Positions 44,400-53,625 are shown, counted from the stretch's first letter. The stretch: 64,000 nt of DNA from MWBF01 sp040772005 (GCA_040772005.1 JAXGYZ010000003.1:62001-126000), one strand, 5' to 3'. The notes: generated by a model from the letters alone, not told the origin. Numbers and translations: made by a program.

Positions 44400-45857
44400 T
44401 CACCCCGTCAACTCGACCTTGAACGTATACGCGTAGTCGCACGGTCGCGCATCGGGCATCTGCACGTGCAGCCCGGCCGCATCCTGCCGGAAGGCGAGCG
44501 GGCCTTCGGCGCCCAGCAGGCTGACGCCGGTGACCCGGCCGGCCGCGCTGCCCAGCGACTTGATGACCGCCTCGCCCGCGGGCCAGCCCAGGCAGACGGC
44601 ATACAGTGTGTCGCCCTGGCGGGTGAAGCGGAAGTCCTCCCTCGTGAAGGCGCTGCGCTTGGTGTCTGCGAAATAGCCTTCGGGCACCTCTGTCGGCCCT
44701 TCGCCGTAGGTCTTCCACGGCCGCGAGCCGTAGATGGCCTCGCCGTTGACCGCGAGCCAGCGGCCGATCTCGCGCAGCATCGCCTGCTCCGGCTCCGGTA
44801 TCGTGCCGTCGGGCTTCGGGCCGATGTTCAGGAGCAGGCAGCCGTTCTTGCTGACCACGTCCACCAGGTCGCCGATGATGTCGCCGGCGTTCTTGTAGTC
44901 GTGGTTCTGGATGTAGCCCCACGAGTTCTTGGAGACCGACGTATCGTTCTGCCAGAGCATCGGGCGGATGTCCTTGAGCTGCCCGCGCTCGATGTCCAGC
45001 ACTGCCGTCCCGTCCTCGTACGCCGTGTTCTTGTAGTTGATCGCCATGCCCAAGTTCCAGGCTGCGCCGCGATTGTAATAGTAGGCGGCGAACTTCTGCA
45101 AGTAGGGCTTGAACACGGTCTGGTTGATCCAGCCGTCGAACCAGACGAGCTGCGGGCGGTACTTCTCGACCAGCTCGACCGTGCGCGCGAGCCAGTCATC
45201 CAGGTAATCGGCGTCAGGCCGGGGGGTCCAGTCGTGCATGCCCCAGTCGGTCGTCGAGCTGGGCATGGCCGGGCCGTAGAAGTCGGCATACTCCGGGTCC
45301 TGCACGTCGGAGTCGAACTCGCGGCCGCCATTCATGAACCACCAGTGCTCCTCCCGGTGGGTGGACAGGCCGAAGACCATCCCCGCGGCGCGCACCGCAT
45401 CCGCCAGCTCGCCCACGAGGTCGCGTTTCGGCCCCATCTGCACGGCGCTCCAGCGGGAGAAGTCGCTGTCGTACATGGCGAACCCGTCGTGATGCTCTGC
45501 GACCGGCACGACGAAGCGCGCACCTGCCTCCCGGAACAGCGCGGCCCAGGCCGCCGGGTCATACTGCTCGGCCCGGAACATGGGGATGAAGTCCTTGTAG
45601 CCGAACTGCGACTGCGGGCCGTAGGTGGCCACGTGGTGCTCGAACTCGCGCGTGCCCCGGACGTACATATTGCGGGGATACCACTCGTTGCCGAACGCGG
45701 GCACGCAGTAGACCCCCCAGTGGAGGAAGATGCCGAACTTGGCATCCTGGTACCAGTCCGGGACGGTGTAGCCGCGGAGCGAGTCCCAGGTCGCGATGAA
45801 GGGGCCGTCGGCGATGGCGTCGTCGAGACGGTCGAGGTAGTGGCGTCGAACGTTCAT
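44400..45857 (-). CDS. Glycoside hydrolase family 29 alpha-L-fucosidase
   Basis: 485 aa. WYQDAKFGIFLHWGVYCVP near the start and EHHDGF (121-126) with fucose-binding His residues are family hallmarks. The nucleophile is D241 in LVWFDGW. The C-terminal 100 residues form a beta-sandwich. It releases alpha-L-fucose with retention. ATG 45855-45857 has GAGGAG just upstream. No signal peptide, so it would act on imported oligosaccharides. It sits between two sulfatase-fold genes and a URO-D gene, consistent with fucosylated, sulfated substrates. Confidence 0.94.
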   Translation of the reverse strand: MNVRRHYLDRLDDAIADGPFIATWDSLRGYTVPDWYQDAKFGIFLHWGVYCVPAFGNEWYPRNMYVRGTREFEHHVATYGPQSQFGYKDFIPMFRAEQYDPAAWAALFREAGARFVVPVAEHHDGFAMYDSDFSRWSAVQMGPKRDLVGELADAVRAAGMVFGLSTHREEHWWFMNGGREFDSDVQDPEYADFYGPAMPSSTTDWGMHDWTPRPDADYLDDWLARTVELVEKYRPQLVWFDGWINQTVFKPYLQKFAAYYYNRGAAWNLGMAINYKNTAYEDGTAVLDIERGQLKDIRPMLWQNDTSVSKNSWGYIQNHDYKNAGDIIGDLVDVVSKNGCLLLNIGPKPDGTIPEPEQAMLREIGRWLAVNGEAIYGSRPWKTYGEGPTEVPEGYFADTKRSAFTREDFRFTRQGDTLYAVCLGWPAGEAVIKSLGSAAGRVTGVSLLGAEGPLAFRQDAAGLHVQMPDARPCDYAYTFKVELTG

Positions 45858-45882
45858 AGTCTCCTCATGGTTGATAACGATT

Positions 45883-45944
45883 GCGGAGTCCGCATCCTGA
45901 GATGCGGGCCCGGAATGGCGCATCTGAGGATGCGCCGCTCCGCA
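45883..45944. repeat. Nested inverted repeat (GCATCCTGAGATGC family)
   Basis: CGCATCCTGAGATGCG (45891-45906) pairs with CGCATCTGAGGATGCG (45919-45934) with one mismatch; outer GCGGAG (45883-45888) pairs with CTCCGC (45939-45944). The core is shared with 15816-15874. Confidence 0.85.
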
Positions 45945-45947
45945 GGT

Positions 45948-47183
45948 TCAGGACATCTTGGCCCGCACCATCTCCACCCAACGGCGGAGGCGCGGGCGGT
46001 CGCCGCAGATGCGATAGACGTCGCGGAAGATGATCTCCAGGTTGCAATCGCGTGCAGCGGCCAGCGTCGAGTCCGTGTCCGCGCTGAGCGCATCCCAGTC
46101 CGGGCTCTCGCCGCTGATGGGCGCGGGCCGGGGCTTGCGGGAGAAGACGCACGACCGGCCCAGCCGCTCCGCCATCAGGCGCTGGTCGCACCAGGGCGAG
46201 ATGGACACGGCGCGGACGTTCGGAATGGCCGCGATGATGCGATCCCACCGGTCGTGCACCGGCTCGCAGCAGCCATAGTAGATCAGCCCGAAGCGGCGGC
46301 AGACATCGGCCATGTAGGGCAGGAAGAGATCCCCGAACATGCGCGGGGAGATCATGGTCGTCTCCTGCGATTCCATCCACACCCACAGGTCGGCCAGCTT
46401 CACCTGCCCGTCCGCCGGACTCGCGGCCGGCAGCACGGTCGTGTAGCCGGGGCTGCCCGAGCCGACCAGCTCCCACCCCGTGCTGTTCAGGCCCAGCAGG
46501 CCCTCGCGCTCCAGCCAGTCGAAGTAGGCCAGCCGGTCGTCGCGGATGTAGGCCATCACGCGGTGCAGCGCATCGGGTGCATCGTACGTCCAGAGCAGCA
46601 GCCGGTCGTTGCCGGTCAGCTTGTAGAGGTCCTGCGTCAGCCCGGACCAGAACGCGCCGGTCCCGTGGAGCACGACGGGCAGGATGTCGCCGAAGATGTC
46701 CTGCAGCGCCTCGACGCGGCGCTCGGTCAGCGGACGGTCCACCTGCCACGTGCGCGGGACCAGCCGGTCGATGTCGTCCGGCGTGCGGATGGGGTAGTCA
46801 AAGGTGTAGCCGACGTTGCCGCCCTCCAGGTCGATGCCGTGCTCCGGGTGCAGGTCCACCCCGTAGCCGGTGGCGTCGATGTGCCAGTAGATCCGGTAGA
46901 ACGGCTCCACCACGATGTCGTCGCCGATTTCTTCCGCGTGGCGCACGTGCCAGAGCATCTGCTGTTCCAGTTGGCGCAACTCCGGGTCGGTGCAGACCAA
47001 CTCGTCCTCGGTCACGTAGTCCTGGAGGGTCCACGTCTCGAACAGCACCATCGGCCGCTCGGCGTGCAGGTCCTTCAGCGCGGTCCAGGCACGGCGGCGC
47101 TCGGCCATGACGGGCCGGCTCGCCTGGGTCATCCAGCGGTTCGCGAGGCCGCGCAGCCGCTCGCGGTCACGGGGTTCGATCAT
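45948..47183 (-). CDS. URO-D superfamily protein, YGCCEP type
   Basis: 411 aa. Weak but recognisable URO-D barrel with a long N-terminal helix. The site region reads LIYYGCCEPVHDRWDRI (about 302-318), a GCCE motif that replaces the HxC of methyltransferases. SISPWCDQRLMAERLGRSCVFSRKPRPAPI follows. The protein at 53773-55026 has the same motifs and is a clear paralogue. The reaction is not known. It lies between GH29 and a sulfatase on the minus strand. Confidence 0.82.
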   Translation of the reverse strand: MIEPRDRERLRGLANRWMTQASRPVMAERRRAWTALKDLHAERPMVLFETWTLQDYVTEDELVCTDPELRQLEQQMLWHVRHAEEIGDDIVVEPFYRIYWHIDATGYGVDLHPEHGIDLEGGNVGYTFDYPIRTPDDIDRLVPRTWQVDRPLTERRVEALQDIFGDILPVVLHGTGAFWSGLTQDLYKLTGNDRLLLWTYDAPDALHRVMAYIRDDRLAYFDWLEREGLLGLNSTGWELVGSGSPGYTTVLPAASPADGQVKLADLWVWMESQETTMISPRMFGDLFLPYMADVCRRFGLIYYGCCEPVHDRWDRIIAAIPNVRAVSISPWCDQRLMAERLGRSCVFSRKPRPAPISGESPDWDALSADTDSTLAAARDCNLEIIFRDVYRICGDRPRLRRWVEMVRAKMS

Positions 47184-47202
47184 GGGGCCTCCGTTGAGGG
47201 TG

Positions 47203-47326
47203 GCGCGGCCATCGCGAATAACCGAATGCGCCTGCGGGCGCGACTCGAATACGCGAATAGGGTGCGCCGCGGCGGTGAGATTCGTGTATTCGCGAGCGCA
47301 TTCGCGTATCCGTGGATGGCAGACGC
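47203..47326. repeat. Palindromic intergenic element, copy D
   Basis: The left arm GCGCGGCCATCGCGAATAAC is almost identical to copy A; the right arm TTCGCGTATCCGTGGATGGC is degenerate. Internal GAATACGCGAATA/TATTCGCG words are kept. It lies between the sulfatase stop and a URO-D start. Confidence 0.8.
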
Positions 47327-47337
47327 ATGAGGGGGCT

Positions 47338-48678
47338 TCATTGCGCGGCCTCCAGCAGTGCCTGGGCAGCGCGGTGATGCGGCCCCGTCACCGCGCCCTG
47401 CAGGATCGGGTCGCCGGTCTCGACCAGGTGACGGTGCAGGCGCGCGAGCAGGTCGGCGCGGACGGCTGCGTACTGCGGGTCGTCGGCCAGGTCATGCAAT
47501 TCCCACGGGTCCGCGGCCAGGTCGTACAGCTCGACATGGTTGTGATAGCTGACCGCATGGTTGGACGGGCTGACGACGTCGGAGCGCGGCCGCCAGCTCT
47601 GCGACGGGTCCATGAAGAAGCGCGCGCTGGAGAAGTTGACGATCAGCTTGTGCGTTCCGGTGCGGATCGCGCGACGTGGGTCGTAGTAGTCGTGATAGGT
47701 CATCTCCGTGAACACGGCTTCGCGCGGTGCATACGGCTGCCCGTCGAGCAGCGGCGCGAAGGAACGGCCCTGCACGTTCGCCGGGACCGGCAGACCCAGC
47801 AGGTCAAGCAGGGTCGGCAGGCAGTCGATATTGGAGACGAGTTCGTCACGGACGATGCCGCCATGCCAGCCCGGCCGCGCGGGCAGTCGCAGGAGCAGCG
47901 CGACGCGCGTGCCCGGATCGTAGAGGCTGCACTTGGCGCGGGGCATCGCGATGCCGTGGTCGGTTGTGAACACGACCAGGGTGTTTTCAGCCAGCCCCAG
48001 GTCGTCCAGCGCGGCCATCAGCCGGCCGAACTGCCCGTCGATGTGGTTGACCGCGCCCTGCAACTCGGCCAACTCTGCCCGCGTCCCCGGCGTGTCGCGC
48101 AGATAGCCCGGCACCTGCACGCCCAGCGCGTCATCCGCTGCAATATAGGGTGTGGTGAAGCCGTGTTCGCCGGGCGGATCGGAGTCCGCGCGGGGCAGGC
48201 GGTGCGGCTCGACGAAGCCGGCGTAGAGCAGGAAGGGCCGGGCCGGTTCGCCTGCCAGTGACCGCAGCCGCCCGATGGCCGCATCCGTGGCCTCGCGAGC
48301 CCGCGACGCGGGATCGTAGGTCTGGTATCCGCAGCGTTTGGGTCCTGAACGAGTCTCGTGGATGACGCCCACCGCGGCGGTGGCATAGCCCGCGTCCGCC
48401 AGGATTTGCGCCAGGTGGCGTTCCTCAGGATGGAGGTCCCAGGCGAAATAGGCGTGGCACAGCCCCATGACGCCGTTGCTGTGGGGATAGCGCCCGGTGA
48501 ACAGCGCGGCGCGCGATGGGCTGCAACTCGGCGCGGTGCAAAAGCTCCCCGCAAAACGCACGCCCTCTGCCGCGAACGCATCCAGATTGGGCGTGCGGAC
48601 GGTGCTGACGCCGTAGCAGCCGAGGTGCTGTCCCAGGTCGTGACAATGGACGATCAGGAGGTTAGGGCGCGGGGTCAT
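47338..48678 (-). CDS. Sulfatase (heparan N-sulfatase-like, Cys type)
   Basis: 446 aa. RPNLLIVHCHDLGQHLGCYG is typical of the heparan N-sulfatase (sulfamidase)-like group, the formylglycine site is the classical C52-S-P-S-R56, and VFTTDHGIAMPRAKCSLYDPGTRVALL gives later ligands. It removes sulfate from a sugar, N- or O-linked. Its ATG overlaps the URO-D stop by 4 bp (ATGA), a direct translational link between a sulfatase and a URO-D-like enzyme. Confidence 0.92.
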   Translation of the reverse strand: MTPRPNLLIVHCHDLGQHLGCYGVSTVRTPNLDAFAAEGVRFAGSFCTAPSCSPSRAALFTGRYPHSNGVMGLCHAYFAWDLHPEERHLAQILADAGYATAAVGVIHETRSGPKRCGYQTYDPASRAREATDAAIGRLRSLAGEPARPFLLYAGFVEPHRLPRADSDPPGEHGFTTPYIAADDALGVQVPGYLRDTPGTRAELAELQGAVNHIDGQFGRLMAALDDLGLAENTLVVFTTDHGIAMPRAKCSLYDPGTRVALLLRLPARPGWHGGIVRDELVSNIDCLPTLLDLLGLPVPANVQGRSFAPLLDGQPYAPREAVFTEMTYHDYYDPRRAIRTGTHKLIVNFSSARFFMDPSQSWRPRSDVVSPSNHAVSYHNHVELYDLAADPWELHDLADDPQYAAVRADLLARLHRHLVETGDPILQGAVTGPHHRAAQALLEAAQ

Positions 48679-49700
48679 GCTGCGCTCCGGGACAGAATGG
48701 ACTGCGACATCTCGCCTGCGCGCTCGGCGTACTCGCGGAACAGCCGCAGATAGATGCGGTAGTCGTCGATCGACACGCCGGGCGGCGTCTGGTGGTCTAC
48801 GCTGATGAGGAAGCCGCCCTGCGCTGCGATGGGCAGCAGCCGTTCGAACTCCGTGCGCATCGCGGCCTCGCCCTGGTTCATCACCATCTTGTCATAATGC
48901 CCGATGAAGCGCATCCGGGGATGCTCGGCGCGCAGCCGGGCCATGTCCACCCCGGCCTGCCGTTCGAGCGGCAGGATGCCGTCCAGCCCGGCCTCCTCGA
49001 ACCAGTAGGCGGGCCGGGTGATGTCGCCATCCGAGTCGATGATGGTCGTGATGCCTAGCTCTTTGAGCCGGGGGATGACGCGGCGGTAGTAGGGCAGCAG
49101 GAATTCGTCAAACAGCTTCTTGGAGAGCATGGGCCCGTGGTTGTAGCTCATGTCCTCCCCGAAGGTCATGAAGTCGGGGATGCAGACGGAGCTCAACTCG
49201 TCGATGACCTGGAGCTGCCAGTTCGCCAGGTCGGTGTTGATGCGGTGCATCAGATCGGGCTGGTCGTAGAAGGCGTACAGGTGGCGTTCGATGCCGAGGA
49301 GGGTGCGCGGGAACCAGAAGAAGCCGTCGAGCGTGAACCAGAGGACGATGTCGCCCTGCTCACGGTCCGCAGCCCAGCGCCGCCACCGGTCTTTGTCGAT
49401 GGCCGGAACGGGGTAGAGGTGCTCGCGCACGCGCTCGTAGTCCTCGGCCGTCGCGATGATGCCCGCGCCGTGGCTCGGCGCGATGGGGCAGGACTCCTTG
49501 CGGATGCGAATCCAGTCCTGCCGCATGACGTCCAGGCCGAAGTAGCGCATGATGGCTTCGACCGACCGCACCTCCGCGGGCATCCCTTCGGAGTGCCAGC
49601 GTTCGATGGTCAGGTTCCACCAGGTCGCCCATTCGATCATGGGCAGGCGGTCGAAGGGTTGGAAGTTGAGGGCCGCGTGGAAGCGTTGGCGTGCATTCAT
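48675..49700 (-). CDS. URO-D superfamily protein, IDSDG/VDH type, coupled to sulfatase
   Basis: 341 aa beginning MNARQRFHAALNFQPFDRLPMIEWATWW. Its site motifs are TIIDSDGDITRP (about 242-253) and FLISVDHQTPPGVSIDDY (about 312), the same as in the protein at 12571-13689. Zinc-type HxC and late Cys are both missing. Its stop codon overlaps the sulfatase start, so the products are made in ratio. Reaction unknown; a role in sugar catabolism is inferred from context. Confidence 0.86.
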   Translation of the reverse strand: MNARQRFHAALNFQPFDRLPMIEWATWWNLTIERWHSEGMPAEVRSVEAIMRYFGLDVMRQDWIRIRKESCPIAPSHGAGIIATAEDYERVREHLYPVPAIDKDRWRRWAADREQGDIVLWFTLDGFFWFPRTLLGIERHLYAFYDQPDLMHRINTDLANWQLQVIDELSSVCIPDFMTFGEDMSYNHGPMLSKKLFDEFLLPYYRRVIPRLKELGITTIIDSDGDITRPAYWFEEAGLDGILPLERQAGVDMARLRAEHPRMRFIGHYDKMVMNQGEAAMRTEFERLLPIAAQGGFLISVDHQTPPGVSIDDYRIYLRLFREYAERAGEMSQSILSRSAA

Positions 49701-49781
49701 AGGTGGTGCGGATTCTCCGGTCAATGGAGTCGAGGCCATATTCTATCGGTAGGGGCGGGGTCTCCCCGCCCCAGTTACGTC

Positions 49782-49907
49782 GGTGTGGTGCGATTGGGCG
49801 GGGTTTCCCCGCCTCTACATGCTGGTGTGGTGCGGTTGGGCGGGGAGACCCCGCCCCTACATTCCGGTGTGCTGCGATCGGGTGGGGAAACCCCGCCCCT
49901 ACATGCG
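49782..49907. repeat. Three 42-bp tandem units each with a GCGGGG/CCCCGC hairpin
   Basis: Units at 49782-49823, 49824-49865 and 49866-49907 share GGTGTGGTGCG...CCCCGCC(C/T)CTACAT. Each holds a hairpin of the type GGCGGGG-NNN-CCCCGCC. A degenerate half unit precedes at 49746-49780. The array ends two bases from the Gfo/Idh stop codon. Confidence 0.92.
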
Positions 49908-49908
49908 G

Positions 49909-51006
49909 CTATTGTTTGCCCTTCAGCTCCGCCAGGAGCGCGGCGTACTGGCCGCGGTCCAGCGGGAGGTCGACCGGCCGGGCGGTCTTGCTGGAATAGA
50001 TGATGGCGTTGGCGAGTTCCAGCGATTTGCGGCCTTCGGTTGCGTCCGCGGAGATCGGCTCGCCGTGCAGGATGGCGGCATGGAAGTTGCGGTAAACCGC
50101 CGGGTGGTCGCCCCTGCCCTCCGCCAATTCGACGGGGGCCGGGTGCCAGGTGGGGCTGCCCCACACCTGGTCGGTGGTGAGCAGGAACTGCGCGGCGTCC
50201 TCGTCGAACTGCTGGAAATCCATCTCGCCCCAGCCGACGCGCAGCATGCCGCCCGTGCCCACAAGGCGGATGTCGCCCTTCGGCGCGCCTTCCGCGGTGG
50301 AGGCATACAGGAACCCGATCGCGCCGTTGTCCCACTCGAGCATCGCGGCCGCGGTGTCCTCGACCTCGATCGCGTGGACCCGGGAGCGTGTCCACGCAGT
50401 GACGCGGGCCGGGGAGCCGAGCAGATGGCAGACCAGGTCCAGGTCGTGCGGGGCCTGGTTCATCAGGACGCCGCCGCCCTCGCCCCACCAGGTCGCGCGC
50501 CAGGTGCCCTGGCGATAATAGGCCGCAGTGCGGGGCCAGGGCATGACCATCTCGAGGCGCTGCGGGGTGCCCAGCGCGCCGTCGGCCAGCAGCTTGTGCG
50601 CCGCGCGTACTTCGGGCCGCCGCCGGTGCTGGAAGTTGACGGCGAGCAGCCGGCCGGTGTCCTGCACCGCCTGCACCATCGCGTCGGCCTCGGCCACTTC
50701 GAGCGCCATCGGCTTCTCGACGAGTACGTGGCAGCCCGCGCGCAGGCAGGCAATCGCAATCTCGGCATGGCAGTAGTGCGGGGTCATGATGACCGCCACA
50801 TCGGGGTGCAATTCCGCCAGCATCGGCGCATAGTCGGTGTAGAACGGCACGCCGAGCTCATCCGCGCGCGGCTGCCCGCGGGCCGGGTCGATGTCGCACG
50901 CGCCGACCACCTGTGTCGTCTCCAGTCGGAGCGCGGGTGCGTGCATGCCGTAGACGGACGCGCCTGCGCCGATGACCACATGGCGCAGCGGGGTGTTCTC
51001 TGTCAT
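49909..51006 (-). CDS. Gfo/Idh/MocA-family oxidoreductase
   Basis: 365 aa. HVVIGAGASVYGMHAPAL Rossmann start, VLVEKPMALEV (about 94) and a substrate domain with GEGGGVLMNQAPHDLDLVCHLLG (Asp/His active-site region). The TIM-barrel gene begins upstream and ends 24 bp before this start, so they form one transcript behind the promoter at 51850. Likely oxidises a sugar hydroxyl to a ketone that the partner then processes (inference). Confidence 0.93.
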   Translation of the reverse strand: MTENTPLRHVVIGAGASVYGMHAPALRLETTQVVGACDIDPARGQPRADELGVPFYTDYAPMLAELHPDVAVIMTPHYCHAEIAIACLRAGCHVLVEKPMALEVAEADAMVQAVQDTGRLLAVNFQHRRRPEVRAAHKLLADGALGTPQRLEMVMPWPRTAAYYRQGTWRATWWGEGGGVLMNQAPHDLDLVCHLLGSPARVTAWTRSRVHAIEVEDTAAAMLEWDNGAIGFLYASTAEGAPKGDIRLVGTGGMLRVGWGEMDFQQFDEDAAQFLLTTDQVWGSPTWHPAPVELAEGRGDHPAVYRNFHAAILHGEPISADATEGRKSLELANAIIYSSKTARPVDLPLDRGQYAALLAELKGKQ

Positions 51007-51030
51007 GATGCTTCTCCCTCCTGTCGCGAG

Positions 51031-51825
51031 TTATTCCAGGCCCATCGCCCGCAGGTTGTCGTAGCTGATGCGGAGGCTGTCGAACGGGTCGCGGCGGCAC
51101 ACATCCTGCTCGATGGCGTACCACTCCACGCCGGCTTCCTCGCACGCGGCCAGGATCGCGTCCCAGTCGAGGTTGCCCTCGCCGATCTCGGCCATCGCCT
51201 GCACGACGCCGGACCATTTGTCCTGGCCGCCTTCGACCATGACCATATCCTTGAGATGCACGACCGGCATGCGCCCGGTCATCTTGCGAATCCAGGCGGA
51301 AGGGTCGCCGCCGCCATGCTGTACCCAGTAAGTGTCCAACTCAGCCTTGAGGTAGCGCGGGTCGGACTCCGCGTAGAGCAGGTCCAGCCCGGTCTGCTGG
51401 CCGAAGCGGACGAATTCGAAGCTGTGATTGTGATAGCTGAAGGTCAGCCCGACCCGGCTCAGGGTTTCCCCGACCCGGTTGGCCTCCTGCGCGAAGCGAC
51501 GGAACCCGGCTTCGCCGTCCGCACGGTAGGACTGCGGCATGCTGCCGATGGCGACGTGCTTGCAGTTCCAGAGCCGGTGCTGTTCGATGACGCTCGGGAG
51601 GTCATGCCAGAGCCGTTCGTAGGGAATGTGGGTGATGCAGCAGACAAGCCCTGCATCGTCAAGCATGGTCTTCACATCGGCGTGCGGGATGGGGCCGATG
51701 CCGGAGACCTGGACGGCGGTATAGCCGATGGCCCGAATCTTCTTCAGGCTGGCGGCCAGGTCTTGTGGAGTCTGCGCGAACTCGCGCACGGTGTAGAGTT
51801 GCGCCGCGAGGCGTGGTGTGGTCAT
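51031..51825 (-). CDS. Sugar phosphate isomerase/epimerase-like TIM barrel
   Basis: 264 aa. Metal ligands E137 (in YHNHSFEF), D164 (AELDTYW), H190 (VVHLKD) and E239 (YAIEQD) are all present. YHNHxxEF is typical of the inosose dehydratase/hydroxypyruvate isomerase-like branch. AGGAGGAG precedes the ATG. First gene behind a strong promoter and followed by a Gfo/Idh gene, the second such pair in the window. Confidence 0.9.
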   Translation of the reverse strand: MTTPRLAAQLYTVREFAQTPQDLAASLKKIRAIGYTAVQVSGIGPIPHADVKTMLDDAGLVCCITHIPYERLWHDLPSVIEQHRLWNCKHVAIGSMPQSYRADGEAGFRRFAQEANRVGETLSRVGLTFSYHNHSFEFVRFGQQTGLDLLYAESDPRYLKAELDTYWVQHGGGDPSAWIRKMTGRMPVVHLKDMVMVEGGQDKWSGVVQAMAEIGEGNLDWDAILAACEEAGVEWYAIEQDVCRRDPFDSLRISYDNLRAMGLE

Positions 51826-51849
51826 AAGGCTCCTCCTTGTGCCGATGAC

Positions 51850-51877
51850 ATTCTATCCCCGAAACGGCCAGCGTCAA
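51850..51877 (-). promoter_or_regulatory. Promoter of the TIM-barrel/Gfo-Idh operon
   Basis: TTGACG (51872-51877), 16-bp spacer and TAGAAT (51850-51855) on the minus strand, five of six matches in each box. The leader to ATG 51825 is about 18 nt. Confidence 0.7.
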
Positions 51878-51927
51878 AACCGGCCGCGGCAGTGTGAAGC
51901 GTAACACATAGCCGGCCCGGTCGCTGC

Positions 51928-53448
51928 TCAGTCGCCACCGGGCGTCTCGGGTGCGCTCTGGGGTGCGTCCGGCCTGCGCCGGGCAATGCGCTCGCGCGGG
52001 GCTAGCGCCGTCACGCCGAGCGCCAGCACGGCCGCAACGAGCGCGGCGACGAAGACGCTGCTGATCGCGCCCGCCAGTGCATCCTGTACGGCGGTGTCCA
52101 GCGCGCCCGCCGCTGTCTGGGCAGCATCCGGGTTGATCAGCTCGCCGAGTGCGATGCTGTTCGCGTCCACCCCGGCCGCGGCGAGGTTGGCGGACAGCGC
52201 GACGGCCAGGATAACGCCCATGATACTGACGCCGAGCGTGCCGCCGATGCTGCGGCTGAACTGGACGCCCGCGGTGGCCGTGCCGAGCTGCCGCCGCGGC
52301 ACGCTGCTCTGCACGGCAATCAGGAACGCGGGGACGGACAGCCCCATGCCCACGCCCATCAGTCCCAGGCTGAACATGATGAGGGGCAGCGCCGTCGCCG
52401 AATGCGCCGTCGCGGTCAGGGTGACCATCAGCAGGCTGCCCGCGGTCAGGGAGACCATGCCCGCCAGCGCGATCACACGATAGCCGAAGTGGAGCAGGAG
52501 GCGGCTGCCGACGATGCTGGCCGCGACCCAGCTCAGCGTCATCGGGGTCAGGGTCGCGCCTGCCGCGGTCGCGCTGACGCCCAGGACGGCCTGCCCGAAC
52601 AGGGGGACGTAGTTCGTGCTGCCGAACATGGCCCAGCCGGCAAGGAGGCCTTGCGCGGTCGCGACGGCGAACAGGCGCTCGCGGAAGAGCGGCAGCGGCA
52701 GGACGGGGTCCGCCGCGCGGCGCTCGACCACCATCAGGGCCACGAACAATACTGCCGCCGCGCCGAGCAAGAGCGGCCCGCGCGGCGTGCCCAGCTCGAA
52801 CAGGCCGACGAGCAGCGCCACGACCGCCGCGGTCAGCAGGACTGCGCCGGCATAGTCCACGACGGGCCGCGCGACGCCCGGGTGTCCGTGGACGCCCTCG
52901 CGCCACGCGACCCCCACCAGCAGCGCGGCCAGGGCGCCCGGCAGCACGTTTACATAAAAGACCCAGTGCCACGAGAGGTTGTCCACCAGGAAGCCGCCGA
53001 GCAGGGGGCCGATGACCGACGCGACGCCCCATACGCCGGAGAAGAAGCCCTGCATCCGCGCGCGCTGCTCGAAGGTGAACATGTCGCCGATCATGATGAA
53101 CGCCAGGGGCATCAGGCCGCCTGCACCCAACCCCTGTAAGACGCGGAATGCGATGAGCTGGCCCATGTTCGCGGAAAGCCCGCTCAGCATGGACCCGATG
53201 AGGAAGAGCGCCATGGCAATGAAGAAGATGGGGCGGCGGCCGTAGAGGTCGGACAGCTTGCCGTACAGCGGGACCGTGGTCGTGGAGGTCAGCATGTAGG
53301 CGGAGAACACCCAGCTATAGTTTGCCAGCCCGCCCAGCTCCGCTACGATGGTGGGCATGGCCGTAGCGACGACCGTGCCTTCGATGGCGGCCATGAACAG
53401 GCTTAACATGACGCCCAGCGTTACGACTTTTGTGCGTTTCGATGACAT
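51928..53448 (-). CDS. MFS drug:H+ antiporter, DHA2 (EmrB/QacA) type
   Basis: 506 aa with about 14 hydrophobic helices. Motif A-like PLYGKLSDLYGRRP lies in loop 2-3 (about 60-73), and GPLLGGFLVDNLSWHWVFYVNVLPG (about 145-170) is the DHA2 motif C region. It exports drugs or metabolites using the proton gradient. A long hydrophilic loop (about 425-455) precedes the last helix. No adjacent regulator gene. It is separate from the catabolic units around it. Confidence 0.93.
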   Translation of the reverse strand: MSSKRTKVVTLGVMLSLFMAAIEGTVVATAMPTIVAELGGLANYSWVFSAYMLTSTTTVPLYGKLSDLYGRRPIFFIAMALFLIGSMLSGLSANMGQLIAFRVLQGLGAGGLMPLAFIMIGDMFTFEQRARMQGFFSGVWGVASVIGPLLGGFLVDNLSWHWVFYVNVLPGALAALLVGVAWREGVHGHPGVARPVVDYAGAVLLTAAVVALLVGLFELGTPRGPLLLGAAAVLFVALMVVERRAADPVLPLPLFRERLFAVATAQGLLAGWAMFGSTNYVPLFGQAVLGVSATAAGATLTPMTLSWVAASIVGSRLLLHFGYRVIALAGMVSLTAGSLLMVTLTATAHSATALPLIMFSLGLMGVGMGLSVPAFLIAVQSSVPRRQLGTATAGVQFSRSIGGTLGVSIMGVILAVALSANLAAAGVDANSIALGELINPDAAQTAAGALDTAVQDALAGAISSVFVAALVAAVLALGVTALAPRERIARRRPDAPQSAPETPGGD

Positions 53449-53574
53449 TTCATACCTGGCCCGTGCCGGCGGGAGTTTGGCAGCCGGCGGTCTGCATTTC
53501 CCAATGATACCGCCAACGCGCGGATTCAGCCAGCCGGGGAGGTGCTACAATTTGCACGTTGAGCACTTTCGGGC

Positions 53575-53625
53575 GGAAGCTGGAACCTGGAAGCTGGAAC
53601 CTGGAAGCTGGAACCTGGAAGCTGG
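53575..53625. repeat. 14-bp tandem repeat GGAAGCTGGAACCT
   Basis: Three full units and a partial fourth, in the 324-bp gap (53449-53772) upstream of the MFS gene. Left of it no gene or clear promoter is seen, apart from a weak TATCAT box near 53506. Confidence 0.85.

Noticed and set aside
44466..47330. 954-codon plus-strand open frame opposite GH29 and URO-D genes
   Set aside because: Antisense shadow spanning two real genes and a repeat, with no recognisable domain or ribosome site.
49782..49907. CRISPR-like array
   Set aside because: The units are directly adjacent without unique spacers, are only three, and no cas gene is present.
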